Assembly (NCBI GenBank): GCA_964640655.1
Contig: CAZXFT010000008.1
Span: 71,414-135,413, forward strand
DNA length: 64,000 nucleotides
DNA from: BJGO01 sp964640655
GTDB taxonomy: Bacteria; Bacteroidota; Bacteroidia; Chitinophagales; UBA10324
Direction: 5' to 3'
The position numbers and the translations under genes were made by a program. Shown here in pieces: positions 17,996 through 27,560 of this stretch (positions are counted from its first letter, which is position 1; every line of letters starts with the position of its first letter). The notes beneath the pieces were generated by a model. The model did no database searches. It saw only the letters and a list, made by a program, of their open reading frames with translations, and was not told the DNA's origin.

Positions 17996-18568
17996 CTAAG
18001 TTCCCCAGCTAAATGAATCGGGTAATGAAATGCCGGCCAGTTCTATTGCACGATCGCTAACAGTAGCTGCCAACTGCTCCATTGTTTGTGGCTTGGAGTA
18101 AAATGAAGGTGTAGCCGGACATATTATTCCACCCGCTTCGGTAACAGATTTCATATTTTTAATATGAATTAAGTTGTATGGAGTTTCTCTCACTACTAAA
18201 ATGAGTTTTTTACGCTCTTTGAGCATCACATCAGCAGCACGAGTCATTAAATCGTCCGAAACACAGGCAGCAATTCTTCCGAGTGTACCCATAGAACAAG
18301 GGCAAATAATCATAGCATCGTATCTTCCCGAACCGCTTGCGAATGGTGCCATGAAATCCATTTTTGAATAATACCTGAACGGCATTGACGCATAGTCGTT
18401 GTTATTGAGTTCGTGATTCCACACTGTTTTTGCATTGTCACTCATTACTATAGAAACAGTCATTTCTGGTATTCTTTGATACACGGCTTGCAATGTCTTT
18501 AATAGAGTCTGAGCATATATACTTCCGCTGGCACCGGTAATGCCGATTACAATTTTGTGGTTTTTCAT
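17996..18568 (-). CDS. ubiX: Flavin prenyltransferase UbiX
   Basis: 190 residues from the ATG at 18568. UbiX attaches a dimethylallyl group to FMN to make prenylated FMN, the cofactor of UbiD-type decarboxylases. Seen here: the FMN-binding GITGASGSIYAQTLLK at the N-terminus, ICPCSMGTLGRIA with the catalytic Ser/Cys region, and KLILVVRETPYNLIHIKNM, the conserved prenyl-phosphate contact. An ATG five codons upstream (18583) would place the start in the divergent region and has no support. No ubiD is present in the window. Divergent from the thioredoxin gene across 135 bp. Confidence 0.94.
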   Translation of the reverse strand: MKNHKIVIGITGASGSIYAQTLLKTLQAVYQRIPEMTVSIVMSDNAKTVWNHELNNNDYASMPFRYYSKMDFMAPFASGSGRYDAMIICPCSMGTLGRIAACVSDDLMTRAADVMLKERKKLILVVRETPYNLIHIKNMKSVTEAGGIICPATPSFYSKPQTMEQLAATVSDRAIELAGISLPDSFSWGT

Positions 18569-18657
18569 TTTATGATGTCGCAAATTAAAGACATAATCGG
18601 GTTGATCTTATATAAAGGCAATAGCTGCGATGAAGGCAACTTTAAATTTTTTGGAAT

Positions 18658-18665
18658 TATTTTTG
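18658..18665 (+). promoter_or_regulatory. Promoter -7 box for the thioredoxin-like gene
   Basis: TATTTTTG, an exact TAnnTTTG match, ends 38 nt before the ATG at 18704. Confidence 0.45.
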
Positions 18666-18703
18666 GATTTGAAGCATTTATTAAAAATTCAAACAACCGT
18701 TAC

Positions 18704-19261
18704 ATGAAAAAGTTAATGAAAAGGTCATCAATCCTCCTGCTTATGTTCTTTACAGTAAGCATCGTTTTTGTAAAAGCACAAACTGCTGACAAGAAGAGCA
18801 GCGGCAGCGAGATTAAATGGGTTTCTCTTAGCGAAGCTGAAAAACTGATGGCTAAGAAAAAGAAAAAGGTATTTGTTGATGTATATACGGATTGGTGTGG
18901 ATGGTGTAAACGCCTCGATGCCACTACATACAAAGACGAAGCTGTTATCAAATATCTTAACGAGAATTATTACGCTATCAAGTTGAATGCTGAATCACGT
19001 GATACTATTGTTTTTCAGGGAATTAAATACACTTACGACGCGAGCCGTAGAGTTAATGGTGTTGCACCAAAATTCTTAACAGCCCAACCCGGATATCCTA
19101 CCCTTACCTATCTTGATGATAATTTAAGTGTAGTGCGCGTATCTCCCGGATACGTTGACGGCAATGCTTTTTTGAATCAACTCAAGTACATTAATGAGAA
19201 TTATTACCTGAATATGACTTTTGAAAAATACGTGAGCGACATAGTGAACGCACAGAAGTAA
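18704..19261 (+). CDS. Periplasmic thioredoxin-like protein
   Basis: 185 residues from the ATG at 18704; the frame is open further upstream but that part crosses the promoter. Residues 1-25 are a signal peptide (SSILLLMFFTVSIVFVKAQ). The thioredoxin fold follows, with the redox motif DWCGWCKRLD (C65, C68) after the strand KKVFVDVYT, and cis-Pro region QPGYPTLTYLDD. The CGWC form with a following lysine resembles the Thioredoxin_7/DsbD-C-like group, so a periplasmic disulfide reductase is likely. No DsbD-type partner is encoded nearby. A strong terminator follows, so it is probably monocistronic. Confidence 0.88.
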   Translation: MKKLMKRSSILLLMFFTVSIVFVKAQTADKKSSGSEIKWVSLSEAEKLMAKKKKKVFVDVYTDWCGWCKRLDATTYKDEAVIKYLNENYYAIKLNAESRDTIVFQGIKYTYDASRRVNGVAPKFLTAQPGYPTLTYLDDNLSVVRVSPGYVDGNAFLNQLKYINENYYLNMTFEKYVSDIVNAQK

Positions 19262-19283
19262 GAACATACAAATAAAGACTCTA

Positions 19284-19319
19284 CGGGGAAAAGCTGATGG
19301 CATTTCCCCGTTTTTTTTT
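19284..19319 (+). terminator. Intrinsic terminator of the thioredoxin-like gene
   Basis: Stem CGGGGAAA/TTTCCCCG with an 11-nt loop followed directly by nine T, 22 nt past the stop. Confidence 0.9.
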
Positions 19320-19333
19320 ATCATTGTATCAAG

Positions 19334-20197
19334 ATGATGACCGACATTCAGCGCAAATCATATCCCGGACTGCTATACACTGATCCGGGATTTCAGCCTG
19401 ATCAATCCCCTATACTGGCGATGAATATATTCATCAATGAATCTCAACTAATTTTTAGCATAGTGAACGAAGAGCATAAATGTTTGCAACACGTTCAATC
19501 TTTTAACTTTTTTCAATTCACAAACCAATCTGAATTTTATTCAACTATACACGATGTATTGGACAAGGAAGATTTGTTTAACCTTAACTACCAGAAAATC
19601 TCTGTGTTTACTTATAGCGCTTATAATACATTGATTCCGTCGGAGGTCTTTGATGCAGATAAATTACGTGCTTACCATCAATTTAACTTTGATTCCAATA
19701 TTCAATTCGACTACACATATGATTTGCTGGAGGAACTGGAAGTAGTCAATATTTATGGTATTCAGCATGAATTAAAAAAAGTGTTTGAACATAAGTTTAA
19801 AAATATACGGTTCTTTCACAATAGCACAGCATTGATTCATTACCTGAATAAGTTGAGTGCTCACGATGAACAGGTTTATGTATATGTGCAACCGAATTTA
19901 ATGCAAGTGATGATTACTCAAAAGCAGAAGTTGCTTCTATACAACTCATTCACTTACACAACGCCTGAAGATTTCATATATTACTTACTATATACTTATC
20001 AGCAGTTAAAGTTAAATACTGAAACTGTTCCTGTATATATGCTAGGTGAAATAGTTAAAGAATCGGTGCTATTCGAACTTTTATTCAAATATATTCGCAA
20101 CATTCATTTTATGAAACGACCTGCCGAATTGCAGATTCAAAGTACTTTCAATATGCCTGGGCATTTTTATTTCAACCTGTTCTGTGCAGGGCTATGA
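19334..20197 (+). CDS. DUF3822 family protein
   Basis: 287 residues without signal peptide or membrane segments. It matches the Bacteroidota-specific DUF3822 family by length, composition (many F, Y and Q; for example IQFDYTYDLLEELEVVNIYG) and position immediately before rsmD, which it overlaps by the ATGA junction. The family is thought to have an actin-like/RNase H-type fold and no known activity. Strict linkage with rsmD and coaD across the phylum hints at a housekeeping role, but none is shown. The first Met (19334) or the second (19337) could be the start. Confidence 0.82.
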   Translation: MMTDIQRKSYPGLLYTDPGFQPDQSPILAMNIFINESQLIFSIVNEEHKCLQHVQSFNFFQFTNQSEFYSTIHDVLDKEDLFNLNYQKISVFTYSAYNTLIPSEVFDADKLRAYHQFNFDSNIQFDYTYDLLEELEVVNIYGIQHELKKVFEHKFKNIRFFHNSTALIHYLNKLSAHDEQVYVYVQPNLMQVMITQKQKLLLYNSFTYTTPEDFIYYLLYTYQQLKLNTETVPVYMLGEIVKESVLFELLFKYIRNIHFMKRPAELQIQSTFNMPGHFYFNLFCAGL

Positions 20198-20727
20198 GAG
20201 TAATAACCGGTAAGTACGGTGGTAGAAAATTTCATCCGCCGGATAATATCCCAACAAGACCTACTACTGATTTTGCTAAAACCGGCCTGTTCAATATTCT
20301 CAATAATCATATTGATTTTGTTGAGGTGAAATTTCTTGATTTGTTTGCTGGTACAGGATCCTTAAGTTATGAATTTGCTTCGAGAGGATGTGAACAAATA
20401 GTTAGTGTTGATCAGGATCTGAACTGTTTAAATTTCATTAAGAAAACGGTTACAGATTGGAAAATTAACGGAATGCAGGTTGTTCGCAGCGATGTGTTTA
20501 CATTCATCAACAACTGCCGCGATAAATTCGATGTCATATTTGCCGGGCCACCATACAAACTCACTAATATCCCCCAGATACCTGATCTGATTTTTGAACG
20601 TGGTTTATTAAACGATGAAGGCTGGTTCATATTAGAAACGTCTCCAGAGCACGAGTTTAGCAGGCACCCCCGATTGTTCCATCACAGAAATTATGGCGGA
20701 ACACACTTTCATTTCTTTAGACAATAA
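20194..20727 (+). CDS. rsmD: 16S rRNA (guanine966-N2)-methyltransferase RsmD, with altered catalytic motif
   Basis: 177 residues. The N-terminus MRVITGKYGGRKF and the motif RPTTDFAKTGLFNIL are RsmD signatures. The SAM motif is FLDLFAGTGSLSYEFASRG (47-65), and VVRSDVFTFI is motif III. The catalytic motif, normally (D/N)PP(Y/F), reads FAGPPYKL with Gly118 in place of Asp. The codon is GGG, two changes from an Asp codon, so a simple read error is unlikely. The enzyme normally methylates G966 of 16S rRNA in the assembled 30S; activity here is uncertain. Translationally coupled to DUF3822 (4-bp overlap) and 56 bp before coaD. Confidence 0.9.
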   Translation: MRVITGKYGGRKFHPPDNIPTRPTTDFAKTGLFNILNNHIDFVEVKFLDLFAGTGSLSYEFASRGCEQIVSVDQDLNCLNFIKKTVTDWKINGMQVVRSDVFTFINNCRDKFDVIFAGPPYKLTNIPQIPDLIFERGLLNDEGWFILETSPEHEFSRHPRLFHHRNYGGTHFHFFRQ

Positions 20728-20783
20728 ATTTCACTTTCTTTTTTCCGAAATTCATCTAAATTAGATTCACAAATTCAAGCACT

Positions 20784-21266
20784 ATGCGCATCGCAGTTTT
20801 TCCCGGCTCTTTTGATCCCATTCACATCGGACACATAGACATTATTCAACGTGCTTTGCCGATGTTTGATAAAATTATTATCGGCATTGGTGTTAACTCT
20901 CAGAAAAAGTATTTATTCCCTACAGAACTTCGTAAATCATGGATCAAAGAAATTTTTGCCTACGAGAATAAAATACAGGTGATGACCTATGAAGGTTTAA
21001 CCGTTGAATTCTGTCGTCAGCAAAATGCACATTACATTCTCAGGGGATTACGAACCTCAGCCGATTTTGAATTTGAACGTGCCATAGCCCAAATGAATCA
21101 GGTTCTGCATCGTGATATAGAAACTATTTTTCTTCTTTCAAATCCATCATTAAGTATGATCAGCAGTTCTATTGTACGCGATGTTTTGGTTAATAATGGT
21201 GACGTATCACAATTTGTACCCGAAGAGATTGAAGACCGGGTAATGCTTAAAATATCTGGTGAATAA
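20784..21266 (+). CDS. coaD: Pantetheine-phosphate adenylyltransferase
   Basis: 160 residues, the standard CoaD length. It transfers AMP to 4'-phosphopantetheine, the penultimate step of coenzyme A synthesis. The nucleotidyltransferase motifs are FPGSFDPIHIGH (6-17, with the HxGH at 14-17) and the C-terminal SMISSSIVRDVL matching the ISSTxVR loop. RGLRTSADFEFE is the substrate-binding segment. It follows rsmD in the conserved Bacteroidota cluster. No separate promoter is clear. Confidence 0.95.
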   Translation: MRIAVFPGSFDPIHIGHIDIIQRALPMFDKIIIGIGVNSQKKYLFPTELRKSWIKEIFAYENKIQVMTYEGLTVEFCRQQNAHYILRGLRTSADFEFERAIAQMNQVLHRDIETIFLLSNPSLSMISSSIVRDVLVNNGDVSQFVPEEIEDRVMLKISGE

Positions 21267-21305
21267 GGATAAACATATATCAGATATTCATTCCTTTCAT
21301 TTATA

Positions 21306-21313
21306 TACATTTG
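21306..21313 (+). promoter_or_regulatory. Promoter -7 box for the transhydrogenase operon
   Basis: TACATTTG, an exact TAnnTTTG match followed by CGCC, 39 nt before the pntAA ATG at 21353. Confidence 0.5.
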
Positions 21314-21352
21314 CGCCGTTCTGATTTTTTAAAAGAACGCAAATCATAGACT

Positions 21353-22480
21353 ATGATCATAGGTATTTTAAAAGAACCAACCGGAGATAACCGAGTGGTT
21401 TGTTTACCGGAAGTTGTTTCTCAATTGACTAAAATGAATGTACAGGTGCTTGTGGAATTGAATGCCGGTAGCGCATCATATGCCTCAGATAAGGACTACA
21501 CCCAGGCAGGCGCTCAGGTTTCGCAAGCTACAGATGTTTTAAAACAAAGTGATATCATACTGTCAATTTCAGCTCCTGAAAAAAATCAAATAGATCAAAT
21601 GAAAGGCAGCTCGGTGGTTATAGCAGTTCTGCAACCACTATTCAATGCTGACTTAGTCGAAAATTTAAGAAGTAAAAACATTTCTTCTTTCAGTTTGGAT
21701 ATGATACCACGTACTACACGTGCGCAGGCTATGGACATCTTATCGTCACAGGCAACAGCTGCCGGATACAAGGCCGTGCTTACAGCTGCTATGCATTTGC
21801 CAAAATTTTTTCCTATGTTTATGACAGCTGCGGGAAGCATAGCACCTGCCAAGGTATTAATACTTGGTGCCGGTGTTGCCGGATTGCAAGCCATTGCTAC
21901 TGCAAAACGATTAGGTGCCGTAGTAGAAGTATTTGATACACGTGCTGCGGTGAAAGAAGAAGTGAAGAGTTTAGGGGCAAAATTTGTTGAAGTTGAAGGT
22001 GCAGCAGATTCATCTTCTGCTGGTGGATATGCCGTTGAACAAACCGAAGAATACAAACGAAGGCAACAAGCTAAAATTGAAGAACACGCCGTAAAGGCCG
22101 ATGTCATCATTAGTACGGCTCAGATACCAGGCAGAAAAGCACCGGTATTGATTCCCAAATCAGTTGTTGAAAATATGAAACCAGGCTCCGTAATAATTGA
22201 TCTTGCAGCAAGCACCGGCGGCAACTGCGAAGTAACCGTTAATAATCAGGTTATTCAATATCATGGTATTACTGTAGTAGGTAATTCTTACTTACCTTCT
22301 ACAATTCCTTCAGATGCAAGTAAGATGTTTGGTAAAAATGTATTCAACCTTTTGAAACTTATCATCACTAAAGAAGGTCAACTTAATTTGAATTTTGATG
22401 ATGACATCGTTAAAGGATGTTGCATCACACATCAATCAGAAATTATTCATCCCAAGGTTCAGGAACTCACAAAAGCATAA
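21353..22480 (+). CDS. pntAA: NAD(P) transhydrogenase subunit alpha, part 1
   Basis: 375 residues: the soluble NAD(H)-binding domain I of proton-translocating transhydrogenase as a separate polypeptide. It starts MIIGILKEPTGDNRVVCLPE, typical of the alanine dehydrogenase/PntA fold. The dinucleotide motif is KVLILGAGVAGLQAIATAKRLGA in two parts (about 165-187), followed by VEVFDTRAAVKEEVKSLGA. The mobile loop and RKAPVLIPKSVVENM are present. The complex moves hydride between NADH and NADP+ using the proton gradient, mainly to make NADPH. First of three tightly spaced genes (3 bp to pntAB, then 29 bp to pntB). Confidence 0.95.
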   Translation: MIIGILKEPTGDNRVVCLPEVVSQLTKMNVQVLVELNAGSASYASDKDYTQAGAQVSQATDVLKQSDIILSISAPEKNQIDQMKGSSVVIAVLQPLFNADLVENLRSKNISSFSLDMIPRTTRAQAMDILSSQATAAGYKAVLTAAMHLPKFFPMFMTAAGSIAPAKVLILGAGVAGLQAIATAKRLGAVVEVFDTRAAVKEEVKSLGAKFVEVEGAADSSSAGGYAVEQTEEYKRRQQAKIEEHAVKADVIISTAQIPGRKAPVLIPKSVVENMKPGSVIIDLAASTGGNCEVTVNNQVIQYHGITVVGNSYLPSTIPSDASKMFGKNVFNLLKLIITKEGQLNLNFDDDIVKGCCITHQSEIIHPKVQELTKA

Positions 22481-22483
22481 ATA

Positions 22484-22792
22484 ATGGAAAATATCTTACA
22501 ACTGTTATACACGCATCAGGACTTAATCTTCATTGTAATACTTGCTGTTTTTTTAGGTATTGAGGTTATTTCACACGTACCTTCGGTGCTTCACACACCC
22601 TTAATGTCAGGCGCTAACGCCATTCATGGAGTTGTTATCATTGGAGCAATTATCGTTATGGGAAAAGCCAATCCCAATGATTATGTCGCACTCACCTTAG
22701 GTTTTTTGGCCGTTATACTGGGTACACTCAACGTAGTTGGCGGATTTGTAGTTACCGACCGTATGCTCGAAATGTTTAAGAAGAAAAAATAA
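22484..22792 (+). CDS. pntAB: NAD(P) transhydrogenase subunit alpha, part 2
   Basis: 102 residues with three membrane helices (about 12-30, 42-62 and 68-90), the membrane part of the alpha subunit found as a separate chain in organisms with a split PntA. The motif HTPLMSGANAIHGVVI is the conserved loop between helices. Starts 3 bp after pntAA and precedes pntB, so all three are surely co-translated into one inner-membrane complex. Confidence 0.93.
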   Translation: MENILQLLYTHQDLIFIVILAVFLGIEVISHVPSVLHTPLMSGANAIHGVVIIGAIIVMGKANPNDYVALTLGFLAVILGTLNVVGGFVVTDRMLEMFKKKK

Positions 22793-22821
22793 TTCACTCA
22801 CCCACTCTACACACCATTAAT

Positions 22822-24231
22822 ATGTCAGTCGATTTAGAAAGCAGCATTCTTCTCATCATATACTTCTTTGGCTCGATCACATTTATTTCGGGGCTGAAGA
22901 TGCTCAGCAAACCGGATAGTGCACGCCGCGGGAACATTCTGGCAGCAATAGGTATGACAGCAGCCATATTCGGTACTATTTTCTTCTATAAAGACAGTGA
23001 AGGAAACCATCTTGGCAATTTCATATGGATTTTTGCTGCAATCATTATTGGTTCGGTAATAGGAACCCTTGCAGCACAGAAAGTGAAGATGACGGCTATG
23101 CCTCAGATGGTATCGCTCTTTAATGGAATGGGTGGTGCATGTGCTGCAATCATATCTGTAACCGAGTATAATCATTACCATTTTGAACACGGAAGCAGCG
23201 GCGAATTGTTTGCAATACTTTCAGGCTTACTCATAGGTGGTGTTTCTTTTGCCGGAAGTATGATAGCCTTTGGTAAACTGAATGGCAATATTTCCGATAA
23301 AAGTTTTAAAGGTCAATCCATCATCAACTTTGCTTTATTGGCTATACCAGTTGTTTTAGTAGTTTATATGTCATTTCATCAAGAACATCTGAATGGAATG
23401 TTGTATGCGCTTATCGGCTTATGCCTGCTGTACGGTGTCATGTTTGTGATGCCTATAGGTGGTGCGGATATGCCTGTTGTTATTTCATTACTCAACTCTT
23501 TTACCGGTGTTGCAGCTGCTTGCGGTGGATTTATTTATGATAATCAGGTAATGTTAACTGGAGGAATTCTGGTTGGATCAGCCGGTACAATTCTTACTGT
23601 ATTAATGTGTACTGCTATGAACCGTTCATTATTAAATGTCATTATTGGTTCATTTGGCGGTGGAGGAACTTCTGCCGGCGATGCATCAACCGTTCAAGGC
23701 AGCATTAAAGAAATATCACTTAATGATACTGCCGTGTTGTTAAGCTATTCGAAGAAAGTATTTGTTGTACCCGGCTATGGTTTAGCAGTGGCACAAGCTC
23801 AGCATACTTGTCATGAGTTGGAAAAACTACTCGAAGAAAAAGGTGTTGAAGTAAAGTATGCCATTCATCCTGTAGCAGGACGTATGCCTGGTCATATGAA
23901 TGTATTGCTTGCAGAAGCAGATGTTCCTTACGAAAAATTGCTGGAAATGGAAGATGCCAATAGTGAGTTTTCTAATACCGATGTGGTGATGGTTATAGGT
24001 GCTAATGATGTTGTAAATCCTGCTGCTCGTAAAAATCCTGCTTCGCCTATTTATGGCATGCCTATTCTAGATGTTGATCTGGCACAAAACATTATTGTTC
24101 TCAAGCGTGGTATGGCAGCAGGTTATGCCGGTATTGAAAACGAACTTTTCTACGATACAAAAACCAAAATGCTCTTCGGTGATGCTAAGTCATCATTGCA
24201 AAAGTTGGTAAGTGAAGTGAAGGCTGTATAA
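22822..24231 (+). CDS. pntB: NAD(P) transhydrogenase subunit beta
   Basis: 469 residues. The N-terminal 270 residues hold about nine membrane helices with the proton-channel residues, including MVSLFNGMGGACAA and PVVISLLNSFTGVAAA. The C-terminal NADP(H)-binding domain III begins near residue 300: KKVFVVPGYGLAVAQAQH, then YAIHPVAGRMPGHMNVLLAEA, MVIGANDVVNPAA and VLKRGMAAGYAG. All of these are diagnostic. Last gene of the operon; 217 bp separate it from secDF. Confidence 0.95.
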   Translation: MSVDLESSILLIIYFFGSITFISGLKMLSKPDSARRGNILAAIGMTAAIFGTIFFYKDSEGNHLGNFIWIFAAIIIGSVIGTLAAQKVKMTAMPQMVSLFNGMGGACAAIISVTEYNHYHFEHGSSGELFAILSGLLIGGVSFAGSMIAFGKLNGNISDKSFKGQSIINFALLAIPVVLVVYMSFHQEHLNGMLYALIGLCLLYGVMFVMPIGGADMPVVISLLNSFTGVAAACGGFIYDNQVMLTGGILVGSAGTILTVLMCTAMNRSLLNVIIGSFGGGGTSAGDASTVQGSIKEISLNDTAVLLSYSKKVFVVPGYGLAVAQAQHTCHELEKLLEEKGVEVKYAIHPVAGRMPGHMNVLLAEADVPYEKLLEMEDANSEFSNTDVVMVIGANDVVNPAARKNPASPIYGMPILDVDLAQNIIVLKRGMAAGYAGIENELFYDTKTKMLFGDAKSSLQKLVSEVKAV

Positions 24232-24333
24232 TCTGACAGTATTTTTTTTCTATAGTGTTGAATGCGGCATTCCAACGTATTCACGTTAATAACCTCCTTT
24301 GGTTTATTCTATTTTATTTATCGTGTAATACCC

Positions 24334-24341
24334 TATATTTG
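24334..24341 (+). promoter_or_regulatory. Promoter -7 box for secDF
   Basis: TATATTTG followed by CGCAC, an exact TAnnTTTG match, 107 nt before the secDF ATG; this implies a leader of about 100 nt. A 20-nt quasi-palindrome (GTTGAATGC-G-GCATTCCAAC, 24257-24276) lies upstream. Confidence 0.45.
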
Positions 24342-24448
24342 CGCACTATTTTTCATTTTATGGTTATTAATGTGTTGTTAATGAGCCATTTAAGAAAAGT
24401 ATAAACCCTTATAACAAACTACATCAGAATAAAACCATCAATCCAATA

Positions 24449-27400
24449 ATGAAAGGAAAAGGTATCATCCAGTTTTTTGCTATTGCCTTAGTGCTTGTGA
24501 GCATTTATCAGTTATCATTCAATTTTATCACTGTAAGTGTAGAACGTCGTGCCGATGAGTTTGCCGACAGTCAAGTGCTTGTTGGTAAGACTCTTGAAAG
24601 TATTTTACCAGCTGATAAAACACAGGCTAAGTTGTTTGAAGATTCAATCAGAACTCAGTTAAAGAAGTATCGGATACAATACTTAGACTCCGTTTCAAAT
24701 GAGAATGTAATTGATTTGGGTATTGTTGCCTTCACTTATCAAAAGTGTAAAGACCAACAGCTTAACCTTGGTTTGGATTTACAAGGTGGAATGAACGTTA
24801 CCTTGCAGGTTTCAATGCGTGATTTGATTCGCTCTTTAGCCGATAATTCTATTGATGAAACATTCATTAAAGCCCTGGATAAAGCGGATGAACGTCAACT
24901 GCGCGAATCACAAAAGGATTATGTAAGCTTATTTATTGAGTCATACAAACAAATTGCTCCTGATGCAAAGTTGGCTACCATATTTGCTACTAAGGATAAC
25001 TCTGAACGTATCAAATACAACAGCACTGATGCTGAAGTAGAAAAAATAATTCGTGAAGAATCGGCCAAAGCATTTGATCGTACCTATAACATTCTCCGTA
25101 GCCGTATTGATCGCTTTGGTGTTACTTCTCCGAATATTACGGCACAATCAACAACCGGACGTATAAGTGTAGAATTACCGGGTGTTGACAATCCTATGCG
25201 CGTTCGACGTTTATTGCAGGCTTCTGCAAAATTAGAATTCTGGGAAACCTATTCTGCAACGGAACTATACCCAGTAATAGAAAACGTAAACAAACTTTTA
25301 GCAACACGTTTGAATACAACTGAAAGTGCTGACAGCATTACAGAAACAGCACCACTTCAAGGTGAAAATTCTTTGAAAGATTCATCTGGTCTTGCCGGTG
25401 CAACAGCCAACACTGACTCTACGGAATTAGCAAAGAAACAACAATCAGAAAATCCACTGTTCGCATTGATGTATGTACCAAATTACAAAGAAGAAAGCAG
25501 CGGGAAGGATATGGTTGCCAATGTACCTGAGGTTGGTTATGTGTTAGGTAAAGATACGTCTAAAATCAATCGCTATCTTTCTTATGATTTTGTAAAATCT
25601 TCTATTCCGCGAAACATCAAGTTTGTATGGGGAGCTAAACCGGTTGAAGGTACGAAGTCTAGCTATGCTTTATATGCATTGAAAAAACAAAACAACAGCG
25701 ATGAAGCTCCACTCGATGGATCGGTAGTGATTTCTGCTCGAAGCGATATTAACCAAAACAACAAAGTTGAAGTTGCCCTTTCAATGAATGCTGACGGTGC
25801 AAAAACATGGCGCTTACTTACTCAGAAAAACAAAGATCGTTTCATTGCCATTGTGCTTGATGATCAGGTTCGTTCTGCTCCACGCGTAAATGAAGAAATC
25901 CCGAACGGACGTTCATCAATATCCGGTTCATTCACTCAGGAAGAAGCTAAAGACCTTGCAAACATCCTACAAACCGGTAAGTTACCTGCTCCGGCAAAAA
26001 TCATAGCAGAGGATGTCGTCGGTCCTTCATTAGGTGCTGAGTCAATTAGTAACGGTGTAAGATCAATGATATTCGCATTTCTGGCGATTCTCGGGTTCAT
26101 GGTTTTCTATTACAATACATCAGGTTTTGTTGCCAATTTGGCACTTCTTTTCAACTTATTCTTTATCATCGGTATTCTGGCTTCAATTTCTGCAACACTC
26201 ACCTTAGCAGGTATTGCCGGTATCGTATTAACTATGGGTATTGCGGTAGATGCAAATGTGTTGACTCACGAGCGTATCAAAGAGGAACTTGCTCGAGGTT
26301 CGGCATTAATCAAAGCGATTAATGATGGTCATACCCGTTCTTATTCAGCCATCTTTGACTCGAACTTAACCACACTCTTAACCGGTATAATCCTCGCATA
26401 CTTCGGAATGGGGCCTGTTTTAGGTTATGCAACTACTCTGAACATTGGGATTCTAATGACGCTATTCACGGCGGTGTTTATGGCTCATATGTTTATGGAG
26501 TACTGGGTGAAGAGTGGCAGAACTTTAAAATTCCATTCTCCTACTTTCCGCGATTTCTCTAAATACAATATTCAATTCGTAAATAAACGTAAGTATTCCT
26601 ATGTAATCTCTATCGTACTAACAGTAATTTGTCTTGCGTCAATATTCACCAAAGGGTTCCAGTATGGTGTTGATTTTACAGGTGGTCGTACTTATGTGGT
26701 AAGATTTGATCAATCAGTGAATACTGACGAGATACGTCAATCATTGGAAGCAACTCTGGGTGGTTCACCTTTAGTTAAAACATATGGCTCAAACGATCAG
26801 GTAAAAATTACAACATCGTTCCAGGCAGATAGTAACTCTCCACAGGCTGACAGTGCTGCTTCTCATTCATTATACGAAGGGTTAAGCAAGTATCTCGGGA
26901 ATGATGTTTCATATGCTCAATTTAGTACAAGTTATCTGCGCAGTTCATCGGTAATTGGTCCAACCATTTCTGATGACATTAAGAGAAACTCTACACTCGC
27001 TGTAATTTTTGCGATTATAGGAATTGGTCTTTACATCTTGTTCCGATTCCGTAACTGGCGCTATTCTATCGGTGCTATCGTTGCATTGATGCACGACGTG
27101 ATTATCGTAATGGGTGTGTTCTCCATATTTAGCGGAATACTTCCGTTCACTTTAGAAGTTGACGAACAATTTATTGCAGCAGCACTTACCGTACTTGGTT
27201 ACTCAGTAAACGATACGGTTATTATATATGACCGTATACGAGAATACCTTCGTGAACATCCTGCTATGGATATGCAAAAATGCATCAACGACGCCTTGAA
27301 CAACACATTGAACCGTACCATCACTACACACTTAACAGTATTTATTGTGGTGCTCATTCTCTTCATTTTTGCCGGTGAGACTGTACGTGGATTCTCTTTC

Positions 27401-27544
27401 GCAATGTTAATTGGTGTCGTATTCGGTACTTATTCATCAATGTTTGTGGCCACTCCACTTGTAATTGACCTGGCTAAAGACGAAAACACTCTACGTTTGG
27501 TAAAGAGTGAAAGTACTGTGAAGAAAGCAGCTACAATTAAATAA
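24449..27544 (+). CDS. secDF: Fused protein translocase subunit SecDF
   Basis: 1031 residues joining SecD and SecF, the usual form in Bacteroidota. It uses the proton gradient to pull proteins through SecYEG in the inner membrane. Helix 1 is at 7-28. The SecD half has LGLDLQGGMNVTLQ (about 110) and the P1 domain, with a low-complexity Ser/Thr/Glu insert at about 288-334 in the region of the SecD periplasmic domain. Five helices follow from about 530 with GIAVDANVLTHERIKEEL. The SecF half begins near 715 with FQYGVDFTGGRTYVVRF and ends with helices containing GYSVNDTVIIYDRIRE. Monocistronic with a strong terminator. Confidence 0.96.
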   Translation: MKGKGIIQFFAIALVLVSIYQLSFNFITVSVERRADEFADSQVLVGKTLESILPADKTQAKLFEDSIRTQLKKYRIQYLDSVSNENVIDLGIVAFTYQKCKDQQLNLGLDLQGGMNVTLQVSMRDLIRSLADNSIDETFIKALDKADERQLRESQKDYVSLFIESYKQIAPDAKLATIFATKDNSERIKYNSTDAEVEKIIREESAKAFDRTYNILRSRIDRFGVTSPNITAQSTTGRISVELPGVDNPMRVRRLLQASAKLEFWETYSATELYPVIENVNKLLATRLNTTESADSITETAPLQGENSLKDSSGLAGATANTDSTELAKKQQSENPLFALMYVPNYKEESSGKDMVANVPEVGYVLGKDTSKINRYLSYDFVKSSIPRNIKFVWGAKPVEGTKSSYALYALKKQNNSDEAPLDGSVVISARSDINQNNKVEVALSMNADGAKTWRLLTQKNKDRFIAIVLDDQVRSAPRVNEEIPNGRSSISGSFTQEEAKDLANILQTGKLPAPAKIIAEDVVGPSLGAESISNGVRSMIFAFLAILGFMVFYYNTSGFVANLALLFNLFFIIGILASISATLTLAGIAGIVLTMGIAVDANVLTHERIKEELARGSALIKAINDGHTRSYSAIFDSNLTTLLTGIILAYFGMGPVLGYATTLNIGILMTLFTAVFMAHMFMEYWVKSGRTLKFHSPTFRDFSKYNIQFVNKRKYSYVISIVLTVICLASIFTKGFQYGVDFTGGRTYVVRFDQSVNTDEIRQSLEATLGGSPLVKTYGSNDQVKITTSFQADSNSPQADSAASHSLYEGLSKYLGNDVSYAQFSTSYLRSSSVIGPTISDDIKRNSTLAVIFAIIGIGLYILFRFRNWRYSIGAIVALMHDVIIVMGVFSIFSGILPFTLEVDEQFIAAALTVLGYSVNDTVIIYDRIREYLREHPAMDMQKCINDALNNTLNRTITTHLTVFIVVLILFIFAGETVRGFSFAMLIGVVFGTYSSMFVATPLVIDLAKDENTLRLVKSESTVKKAATIK

Positions 27545-27560
27545 TCAAATAAAACTCATT

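Noticed and set aside
21595..22110. Minus-strand open frame of 171 codons
   Set aside because: It lies wholly within pntAA on the opposite strand; its Ala/Ser/Thr-rich product reflects the codons of the Rossmann domain.
24257..24276. Terminator of pntB
   Set aside because: The quasi-palindrome has a bulge and no T-run follows on the plus strand; it could equally be an operator, so no call is made.
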